Shown here one piece after another: positions 50,201 through 62,200 of a stretch of DNA of 64,000 bases (the first letter of the stretch is position 1; each line of letters starts with the position of its first letter). Both the position numbers and the translations under genes were made by a program. The notes under the pieces were generated by a model that saw only the letters and a program-made list of their open reading frames with translations, had not been told where the DNA came from and searched no databases. This DNA is from Antedon mediterranea (taxonomy: Eukaryota > Echinodermata > Crinoidea > Comatulida > Antedonidae). Where the stretch lies: the NCBI RefSeq assembly GCF_964355755.1, contig NC_092680.1:13305001-13369000 (forward strand), in the 5' to 3' direction.

Positions 50201-53200
50201 ACGTGTACATAATTTAAATCTCTCGGAATAAAAATGCCCAGTTTGCATCCACTGCTGAGCTGTGAAAGGCATTTCTCATAATGCACATAACCAGGATATT
50301 ATAATAGATTTTATGTTAAAGTGAGTCAACTAAGCAGTAGCAAAGTGGATAGAAACTCCCCCTCAAAACACAGGCGTAGTGATGCGTAACTCAGTCGGGG
50401 CTTAAGATTTAAAACTGGCATAAACTGTATATCTCCTTGAGAGAATTCGTAAAAAATCTAATAAAATAGCTAAGTTAAACGTATGCGACTTAGAGGGCCT
50501 GTTTCTATTGAAGAATAAAAAAAGAATGTTTTTTTGGAAACCGGTTTCAGCTGTTGTTTATAAATAAAGATCGCGTTGCAGCTCAATTTTTACTCCAATA
50601 AAACCGGTTCCGTCCATGTGCGTTCGTTATGAATGACATCATTATATACACCACAATGCAGTTCGTTAGGCGGAAGCGTGATTGGATCGAGGTCATGTTT
50701 ACTTTTTTTCGCATAGCGCGATCCCCAAGAAATAGCATCCATTTCATCATCATAGCATCCATTTTATCTTTTTGATATTCGTCGCTGCAGAACTGAATCT
50801 TCTTTTCAATCATATATCCCACATGTTACCAGAATTTGGAATAATTTACCCAGTGAAATCCGCAACTTAAATATTTCTGTTAGTTCTTTTAAAACCAAAT
50901 TACTTAATTATCTCAATATTTATTTTTTAAATAATTTGATATTGAAAATGTGGGGTGTCACGAAACCTAAGACCACGAAAGCTAAGACCCCCTAAGACCT
51001 AAGATCACGAAAGTTAAGACCCAAGACCTAAGATTACAAATATTTATCTTTCGCACCTGCCTTGTATTTTAACTCCCAACATTTAATATTCTGAATACCA
51101 CACCTTAGAATTGGCACTTTAATGAAAAAGAATCACATAAAAAGTAACAAATACATTTTTAAATTGATGATTTTACAGACGTTTTTCTCGCACACAAAAT
51201 GACTAGCCTACAGTACAGTAGGCCTACCCCATGTTCAATGTTTTTGTTTCTATGGAACGTCAAAAGAGCAAAAATTATATAGAGGGCTGAAAACTCTGTG
51301 GAGTCCATCTACAGTGTGGATGGAACAATGTAAAATTAAAATTGTAATGATAATAGTATAATCATGCAAGTACGAAGAAATAAATACTGGCAAATAAATT
51401 TTAATTTAAAAATCATGATTTGTTTCGTTTTCTTTCTGTTTTTATACTTGTACTATTATTTTTGCTCCTTTGGCGCTCCATAGAAACAAAAACATTGAGC
51501 ATGTGTGTGGGGGGAGCTCGAGGAGTTACAGTATACAAAGAAAAATGTCTGTAAAATCATCAATTTAAAGGATTTATTTATTTGTTTTTATGTGTTTCTC
51601 CTTCTGAAAGTACCTATAAATCCTAATTTTAAAGTGTGGTATTCAGGATAAAGTTAGTCAACAAATTTGGAGTCAAAATACAAGAAAGGCAGGTGCGTAA
51701 GAAAAACATCCTCTGAACCAACACAATGGAGTAAATATATACCAACAAACAACCCGTCAAGTTTGTTTGTTGTAAAGAAAAAAATAAACATTTACTCAAC
51801 GGGCGAAAATAATGTGAGTTTATCTATGTTTTGCGGTAGTATTTAATTATATTTATGGTAATAAATGAAACCTACTGTGTTTAAAATTATGTATGGATAA
51901 ACAAGTATTGTTTTTAAGCTGTAGTATATCTTAGAATTTGTAATCTTAGGTCTTGGGTCTTAGCTTTCGTGATCTTAGGTCTTAGGGGGTCTTAGCTTTC
52001 GTGGTCTTAGGTTTCGTGACACCCTGAAAAGGGGTGTAGTTGGTCGCTTTCTTGTCGATGCTTTTATTGTAGAACGTAATTTATTTATTTTTCTCTGTTC
52101 TGGGTTGACCAACTAGCATAGGTGTTTAGCACCTGTTTGGTCTTTCCGTGCCTCCTTTTATAATTGTTTTGTCTTCTTATGTTTATGGCAGAAATTGAAT
52201 AAATAAAAAAAAAAAAAAAAAAAATCATAGAAGGGGGAATTATTACCTGAAACGTTATTGTGGTCCTTGGTTAAAGTATAGGTACGTCGCACCCTCTGAT
52301 ATTGTCAAGTTGAACTCGTCTAGCTTTCACACGCTTTACAATATTCTTGAAAACATGTAGGCCTTTAGGCCTACGTGAGTCTTTCTTCCGACTCCCGACA
52401 AGTCCCCTCATCTTCTTCCCTTCACATATTTTTTACGAACCTCGTAATGGCATCGGTCAACATTTTTTAGTTAAATAAAATACTCACTATCTAGAGAAAT
52501 AAAAATGACTTAGGCCTAGGTCCTATCACGCAGGTTTGACTGCGAGTTGACAGCAATCGTCCCAGTGCAGCAGACTGGAGAGTTCAGTTTTTGGGGTCAA
52601 ATTGAGACCGCGATTGTGTTGCAGCTAAAAATTGCTCCACGGAAACCGGTTTCAGAACGGTTCTTTGCGATCGAGACCTCAATCAATTGGGGTTTTTGAA
52701 ACCGTTTTTAAGATCGGTTCTTTTTTGTGGGGACCCATTTCTGCTGGCAAGAAAAAACGGTTCTTGAAAAGAACGGTATTCAAAACCGTATTCTCTGCTC
52801 TATAGAAACAGGCCCTAAGTCTAAACATGCGACCCTTAAAATGGTAGAGCGTATACTCGCTTAACCTTCTCGTCCGTTATTTTTAGAATATAAATTGTCT
52901 CCCATCACTAGTCCGTATTAGATCTCTTTACACTCGAACTGGCAGATATAGAAAGTCATTTATTCTGAACTCTATAACTATATAACAGTAAAACATCTAG
53001 ATAAGATTGTATTACTATAAATGTGTCTCATCGTTTTTGTTGGCATCATGACAATTATGCTCTTTGTATCTTCTGATGTGTTTTTGTTTATCGTGTTTTT
53101 TTTATGTATATATAATTTTAAGAGCTTATCTGTGTACAAACATCAAATTTTAAATATTTTATATATTTGACAATAAATGCTGTGCAAGCAGCGCATTCAT

Positions 53201-56200
53201 GTGATTGGCCGACGATGGTTCCTCTCTATGGTGGCTTGAACACGATTATAAAATGATAACATTGTGACTGAACTTCCATTTAGCGTAAAACTCACATATT
53301 GAAATTTATATTAACCGCTGGTTTAGTTTGATCATAATTGAAGATTTTTTAAACTGTAGCTGCAATATCTATAGATTAAGACTTAAAGTTTCAGAAACTT
53401 ATCATTTAGTTTTGTTTGTCACTAATAACATTGATTGTAAGGATGATAACTACAATGTTTTATTTATGCTCATTTTAGGATTGTTATCCTCCCAAAACCA
53501 ACAAGCTCTCGAAGCCCAAGAAGAATCTTTTTTCACATGGCCTCAGTGTTATAAAGGTGAATTTGAGACCATCCTAGGAGCTAGGCAGTTTGGTATTACC
53601 AGAAACAGTCGTCTTGAATACAATGAAAATTTACTCACTCGCAATATGCAAAAAATGTAAGTACACACTTTTGATATATTTCATAGTTCATTTTATTTGT
53701 CCAAAAGGAAATTCATGTTGACATATACAATTGGTTAGTAATACAGAAAAAGACAATAATATTTGAAAAATACAACAGAACTACAATATTACTCTGATGA
53801 ACAATGAAATGAACTTAGTTGATGAATTATAAAGTATCGATTAATTGAATAAATGATTTGATTATATGACACCCTTTGAAGATGTGGCCCGTATCCCATA
53901 CGGGGTAATTTACTGTCCCAGGATGTGAGGCCTTTGTACAGGTAGGTTGACTTTGCACTTTTTGAGCATTTCACCTTTGACCTACATCAAACAAACAAAA
54001 TGCAATTTTTAGAAGGCCAAAACATTTCACATAACAATAAAACCAACAATTGTAGAAAGTTACAGTCATAAAAATATATTTTGCATTTTTCCTAAACCTA
54101 TTAAAAATACTTTATTTAGCCTCAGTCACTTGGAGTAGAAACCTCGTGTCTTCAGAAATTAATATTTACTGAAGAGGTTAAATCTTTGCCACTTTTGGAG
54201 TTATTGATGTTTTATGAAAAAAAACAGCATGGCTGCAAGTGGTATAGTTGGTATTGTCCATTGAAAAAAGAAATAAAATGGTGTTTATTAATTTGATGGT
54301 TAGTTTAATCACGTGAAAAGAATTCCGTTGCTTCTTGTTATTAAGAGTCAGTTTTATACTATGTTATTTACTAGAATTTAACTCATGATTAAGTTGAACC
54401 AAAACAATGGTCAGAGATGTCCAATTGATATGGTCTGCATTGTCCATTGGAAAAATGAAATAAAATGCTGTAATCAAGATAGATTCATTATTTACCTGAG
54501 TGCTAATGTTTAGAATACCATCTGTGGCAATGTTGATTTTGTTAACGATTGATTGATACCAAAACATGAATGATACCGAATGCTGCAAAGCTACTTTGTT
54601 ATTAAAAATACAATAATATTCATTACACCATGTGACTTACAATTAAATTATTTATTATTAACCAGATCAATATTCTATAAAATTGTTTCTTCAGAAAGAA
54701 ATAGTATTTGTATTTTCCATCAATAATACTATTTATTGGTGCTCAGAACTCATAATGTTTATTTTTTTAAATGTCATTCTACAGTACTTTCCTATCATTC
54801 AAGATGTTGATATAGACAAAAAATGTTTATTAAGTACTGTCTACACTATATCAAACTAGTTTGACAAAAAAAGTGTGATGTGCCCAAATATGGTAGTGAT
54901 ATGACATCATCATGTCCATTTGTGGGCACATCCCATTAATTTTGTCACATAAGTTTGATAGTGTAGACAGCTTTAAGAACGTAAATACCATTGTAAATGT
55001 TCACCCTTGATTAACATATTGTTTGGCTTACATAAGTATGTAATGACCTTTATGAACAATGACCTTGAAAATAATGATTTGCCTACAGAAGCTTGATTAG
55101 TATAATTACTTTAAGATTACATTTCACTCAGTTAAAAATCTAATTGTCTAGCTAATAGATTTAAGTAATTCAATGGTAAATCACAAACATTTCAACTCAA
55201 CTTTAGAGTGATGAAACTGTCAAGATTTAAATACCAATAAAACAACGATCCAGCGAGATGATGCAAAGATTAAGTATACTCGCTGTGCAGCAGAAAACAT
55301 CACTAGATATCCATATGTTACAAACAGTAGTCAAAACAACAAATTTATGTTCTTAATACTTTTTAGATATCTTTGATTTATATAAAATAGACAAACAGAT
55401 AATTAATAAATAAATTCTTTATTTTTGTATTTTATAATTACACTACAGGGATAAATCCATTTAGTTGTCTGAGAATAATATTTACAATTGATTCTAATTT
55501 CAAATTATTGTCCAAATTACATCAATTTCATACTTCAAGTTTATACAAGTGCAATTTTAGATATAAGTAGAGTCCACTAAAAGCTTAACACTTTTTCTGC
55601 AATTATAGAGAGGATAACAAAAGGTTAAATAATAACCAAACATTATAAAAGTGTTTGAGAGATGATAAATTGTGAGAATCCCCAGGACAATCATTATCTA
55701 TTGATCAAAAACAAAACATGCCCTATAATTACGTTGGATATACGTTTTTTCTAAATGTACACATTTTGTGTAGAAAGATATATGCCATGTTATTGGCTAA
55801 TTTATTTTTACAAAGCATAAATTAAACTGTGTCCATGGTTGGTTGTTTTAAGTGTAAAAGTTTTCTGAAAGCATGCTGGAAGTCCTTATTGAATTTAGTA
55901 TAGATGATTGGATTTACTGCAGAGTTGCTGTAACCAAGCCATAAGAAAACACTTCCCCACACCTGAGGCAAAGAACAGCTACTGCAGAATGGTAGTATAA
56001 GTGCTGTGATAAAAAATGGCAACCAGCTAATGAGGAAAGCACCGGTGACAATGCACAGTGTTTTAGTCGCTCGTCTTTCTCTGCGTATTATTAAAGATTG
56101 CTTCGTAGATCCGATACAAAGCATGGACTTAATTGCAGAGTTTGGTTTTTTAAAGGATGAGTCACTATTTCTGGCACTGATGGGGTGAAATTTGGACTGT

Positions 56201-59200
56201 TTATGAATGTGATCCATCGCTTTACGAAAGGTACGCCAGTACACAACCAACATAACAGTCATCGGTATAAAAAATGCTCCAAATGTGGAAAAAATTGTAT
56301 AGAACTTATTTTGAGTAATTATACATTCTTTTAAGTTACTTTCTGTTGACCTCAAACCGAGTAATGGAGTGATAGATATTACCAAAGCAACCAACCATAC
56401 GAAAATAATCATAGTGATCATGCGTTTACGCGTCCTTTTTCTCATGTAGTTTACGTGCTGTGTAATTGCCCAATAACGATCTAGCGAGATGATGCAAAGA
56501 TTAAGTATACTAGCTGTGCAGCAGAAAACGTCACTAGATATCCATATGTTACAAACAGTGTTTCCAAGGACCCAATCATCAGTTAACGCAGACACCAAAC
56601 TTATCGGAAGGACAAGAATGGACAAAAGAAGATCAGATAAAGCCAGTGACGCTATCAAATAGTTTTGCGGTAGTTGGAGACTTGATTCTTTCCAAATAGC
56701 CAATAACACAAGTATATTTCCACAAAATATACATGATATTACTATAACTAGCAGAAAAGCGACTATCAGTTTAAAAGCAACTGTGGTGGAACTTTCAAAA
56801 ACAAAATTTGTCTGATTTATACAATTTGTCCAGTTGGTATGTATATCTGATGCCATCCCACAATAATTCTACTAATTTTAGTCTTGACCAATCGTTTGTT
56901 TCTCTTGACCACTCTCACTGCGGTAAAAAATATGATGTTTATCTTTAAATAACTTTATTATAATTTAAAAACTTAATTTTGTTTTCCGTTCAGAATATTT
57001 TACAAGGTAGGCCAAATCAGTAAAATTAACCTTATAATGTAATAATAATTGGTTGAAACAGTATCTTAGTTTGAGGTGTTCCTTTCTTAATAAACAGTAC
57101 AATGTATGTTGTCATATTCACGTACATATCCAATCAGTATTTATTGTTCTGTACACTATTTGTACTGATTGAATATAGCACTGAATTTAATTGATCCAAA
57201 TGCAAGGTCTGAACAAATCAACAATGATATTGAGGATTGCAAATTTTAATTTAGATACAAATAAATTAGAAGAAGAGATGGCAAAATGCTATTCCTACAT
57301 CAGGATTAATTCTTCATTTTTAAACAATTAATTTTTATTTAAATGGTTTTGAAGTTACTTGTGCTATTGAATCAAACTTTGAAATGGTCTGAAAAAGTAT
57401 TATATCATGTTACATTTACTCAAATTCCTCACACACTGTTAAAGGGGGCTTTATTTCAACGCTCATTCTGCCTAAAAATAAATTTGGTTATTATTGATAT
57501 TAGTGTAATATGTTTACATTTTTTATTTAACTTGGAGGTACCCTTTAACAAGCTTTTTTAGAAAATGTCATTGTTTCAACTCTTTTACATTAGTTTTTGT
57601 TGTTTAAAACAAAACATCTTTATTTTGTTAAATAGTGATGCGTTATCATACTACCTATAATGGGTTTTCATAATTGTTCTATTTTAAGTATGTACTTTAG
57701 AAAGGTTAAGTAAATAACTTTATTGTAGGACCATCAATTTAGATAGGTATGTAACAGGATCTACTAACTATACAATCAGAAATGCTAATGAAACCTTTTT
57801 TTTCTCTAAAAAACTATAAAATTGAGTCATAAATAAATAAAATTAAATTAAACCATAAATAAAAATTATTAAAAACTATAACCTGATGAAATTAAATATC
57901 ATTCTGTCTCAGTTTTGGAATGTTTTACTATACAGTAATACATTATTACTTTGTACTTTACTGATGACAACAAAATAAATGTGAAATATTACAATAAAAA
58001 TGTTACAATTGTTAAATAAGTACTTGTAATAATAGTAAAAATATAATAAAAGGTAACTACTTACAGGCTTAAAAGTTCAAATGTTAAACAAAAGTAATAC
58101 TTACAATTATTTAAGTGATTATAAAAACCGTAATATAGCAAGTGTGCGACGAGATGTTACAGTGAGATAATGATGAGTTGTGGTCATTGAAATGATTGCA
58201 AAGAAACACAATTAGGCTAATATAAAAACTGTTACATAACATCTTTAAACATGATGTTCCCTCATTGGCTAGTTCATTGTTGTAGTGGAGGACATCAAGT
58301 ATGTGTGGTCGAGGTTGTCATATGCATTGAGTTAAGTAATAATTATACAACTGGCTGTACACTGTATTTATACCATTCACAAGCTGTGGATATTTTGTGA
58401 TATGTTCATTATAATTTGAAATCGGTAGCAGAAATCAGCATAGCATTATTTATTTATTTCTGTATAAATATACTGAATTTAAAGGCATAGGAGAAATTCA
58501 AAACTCAAGAAAGACAACCATATAAAAAATACAAAAATAGGAGATTTGGCAGATTGCAAGATAAAAAATAGAAAGTATTATTTTGCTATTTTATTTTGAG
58601 TTTGATCAATACAATTGATAGCACAGGAATATAATTTATAGCTTCTATTAAAAAATATGAATTACATAGAATTCTATTATTTTTTAATTTACTGAATATT
58701 TAATTTATATAAAGTATCCTGAGCATCACAGAATACATTTTTTTTAATTTTTGTAGATTCAGAATTATCATAGTAGTTAACTGTATTTAATTTTCATATT
58801 TTTTTTTTCAAAAGGAACTACTGTTGCATGAAAGGTCTTGATATGTCCAATATTATTTACTTATTGTACTGCACTTTCGAACCTTTTATGAAGATGTCCT
58901 AATAATATTCCATATTATTACTATTATTGTTATTAACACATTTATTTATTGAATTCTCACAAATGCTTTTTGTTATTATTATCTTTATAGCTTTGAAATA
59001 GAAATTGAATTTCGCACCGTCAGCTTTATGTCTGGTGTGTTGGCCTTCATGAGGTCAGAGGATGATTCTGTTTTCTTCGGATTGCTTCTTGTCAATGGCA
59101 TAGTCGTGTTTCAGTTTGATAATGGTGAGGCTAAAAAGCATGATATTTCTATACAAACTGCAGTTGATGATGGTCTTTGGCATCAGGTATGTTCCAGCTA

Positions 59201-62200
59201 AATTGTATTGTACTTAATCAGAACTTCATGAGATACTGTATAATTATACTTATAACGCTCTGTATATAGAAAACGTAATTGTCAGGTGTAAATAGGCCAA
59301 CTTTAACAACAATTAAACTACAGATATAAAAAAATTAGACAAATACATTTTAAGTACACTAGGACAATCGGTATGTTTAAATAGGCATGACACTTAATAA
59401 CAAAAATATACAACATAACAAGGTAAGTACAGTTTAATAATATTATATATTACTGTAATATATTTTAGGTTACTATTAACCGTAATCGACGTACAGCCAC
59501 ACTTACAGTGGATGGAAAACAGCAACGTAGCAAAGCTAGGTATTGGGACAAGTACAGAATGAGATTACAGTCACCATTGTACATTGGAGGCATCCCAGAC
59601 TCAGCCAGCAAGAGGCTAAAAGATGATGTAAGTCATATTATAATATAATATTAAAAATAAGATAAAATATGATAATAATATTAAAAATTATATGCTAGTA
59701 ATAGTTCAGTAACATCTGCAAATTTGGGTTTGTCAAATTTGATCATAATTATTGAAAATAAACAATATTGAAAATAAACAAGATCAAGGTATAAGATGTG
59801 ACTTTCCGAGTTGATTTTGTTTTGTCATATAATTTTACCCTGCATTCTTTTTATTTTATGTATTTGTGTTCAAAGCACTACTTTTATGTATACAATAAAA
59901 CCTTGAAACGAAGCCCCTTTATTATTTTGCAAAAGTTAAAAAAGAAGCCAATCTCGAAAAGAAGCTTCTCTCGAAAAGAAGCCAAAGCAATAGTCCCAAA
60001 AATAAAAGAAGCTCATGGATTTATTCTGAGAGTTTACAGTATTGATTAAATGCAAATTATAGATGAAAGTTATGGTGGTTTGACAGATGAATGAGTGAAT
60101 GAATGAATGACTGTTCATGCTAAAAAAAAAACCCCCAAAGTTTTGATTTCATTCTTTTTTTAGGTACCTACAACATTTAATGGATGTATACGCAAGTTCC
60201 AATTAAACTACAAAACCATAAATCTAGCTGCCATCAATGACACTTATGGTGTTACAAACTGTTACAAACCAACAGAACAACCAGCCTCGATTCACTTCCT
60301 TGGTTCTGGATTTGTAGCACATGGTAAGGCGCAACTAGGGTGAACCCTATAATTTTGAAATGTTTTAAGTGTAAAAATTCACAGTGTAACTCCAATCATG
60401 ATTTTTTTTTTCATTAAGAGATTATTATACATTTATGTATTTGTATTTTGAACTACTGTATGGATGAATAAAGGTGACTATGACTACGTACTAAATTTTG
60501 TTTGTAAGATAAGATAATTATTGAAATCCACAACGCAATTGCGATCATGATCATTATCTATTTATTATTAACAAAACAGACAGACATACTCAAAAATGTT
60601 GTACTAACCTTCTTTCTTTTCGCCTTTTGTATAATATGTCTATGACAATATATACTACTTAAACAACTTGTTATCTAACATTTTGTTTGATTTGTTTTAT
60701 TGCAGATAATGCCTTTAATGTTGGTGAACGTTTTGAGATCAAAATGAAGTTTAAAACAAATCGAAACACTGGAACTCTCTTATTTGCAAATAGCGATGTT
60801 GCTAGCGATTTACTCTCGTTAGAACTAAAGAATGGAACGGTGAGTTGACATGGTTTTTATTTATTGTTATATTTTGAGGAGAAGTTTAGAATTGATTGGA
60901 AAAACAACTATTATGCATCTCAATACAGATAATAAATAAATCAAATGTAAACAAATACAGCCAGAAACAAATGCGAAGATGGCAGAAGACATGATATTTG
61001 TTTTCCATAACTTAGAAACATAAACACAACACATTTTTATTTTATTTTGAAAAGTTTGCATTATAAAACTGACAAGAAATGATAAATAATTAAATCTCTA
61101 AAGTGGTTGGCTTTAAATTAGTTGTTTGATCTATTTGTTACATAGAATAAATAATAAATAGAGGGTGAATGAATGGATGGATAGGTAGAGGGATGAATGA
61201 TTACACATTTCTATGTGTATACTGATAAATTGAAATATGTGCTAATTGAAGCTATGCAATTGTATGATTAAATTAGTAGTTAACATTCTTGTCAAAGCTT
61301 CTTCATGATGATTGTAAAGTTAGTCATAGCTGTTTGAGATAAATGAAGTTACATCCTCCTACTGCAGCTTTGTCTCATGTACATACCCCACTTACAAAAA
61401 ATGATATTTCACATTTTGTACTATATAAGTATATTGCTAAATCAGATTTACATGATTGTTGATATTCCGGTATTTATACCTTTACAGTTACTGTAGGGTC
61501 TATGTAAGTAACTAGACAGTGATTAATAAGCTAATTATATTGATTTTTAAAATGACACTACATAAGCTACGACACTTTAAATTAAATGTCATATAAATTC
61601 TCCATTCATGCACAATAAGTAAACCCAACTAACCCAATCATTTGTTATCTTCTTTTTAGATGGTATTCACTGTAAATAATGGTCAAAATTCAATGTATGT
61701 GACGTTTACACCAAAATCTATACTATGTGACTACAAATGGCATGAAGTTCACGCCCTCAAGGACGGTGACATGCTACAACTTAACGTTGATGAAAGTGAT
61801 CGACCAGAAGAGTACACAGGAAGCGGAACGACAACAAGTGCAGATACGACTAGTTCACTTTTCTTTGGTGGTATACCAGGTAAGTTTCCATTCATTTTAA
61901 GCAAGAAAAAAAAGGTCCAGTGATTAATATTTATTGAATTTGGATTTGGGATTGGTAGCATCCATAACCTAGGACCTTGGTATTGGTAGCATACATAACC
62001 TAGGACTTGGTATTGGTAGCATCCATAACCTAGGACCTGGTATTGGTAGCATCCATAACCTAGGACCTTGGTATTGGTAGCATCCATAACCTAGGACCTT
62101 GGTATTGGTAGCATCCATAACCTAGGACCTGGTATTGATAACAGGCCATAGCATAACATCCATAACGTATAGAGGACCCTAAACCCAAATATATGTTTGT

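Larger units (their letters stand above)
50494..52816. repeat. AACCGGTT-family element, copy split by later insertions
   Basis: The left end agggcctgtttctat (50494 on) and right end atagaaacaggcccta (to 52816) are inverted. Inside both halves are ttgcagct.aa.ttttact/gctcc and aaaccggtt blocks as in copies 1 and 2. A LINE tail and a fold-back element separate the halves. They could alternatively be two independent copies. Confidence 0.5.
53657..58990. other. laminin intron 54 (5.3 kb) hosting the antisense receptor
   Basis: Contains a MITE copy (54835-54972), the 85-bp receptor fragment (55244-55328) and the receptor gene (55822-56856). I see nothing else in 53657-54830 or 56860-58990. The receptor promoter should lie just above 56857 but no core element stands out. 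Confidence 0.75.

Noticed and set aside
61749-62087. 112-codon minus-strand ORF with a repeated motif
   Set aside because: It is the translation of the 30-bp minisatellite plus the antisense of exon 59.
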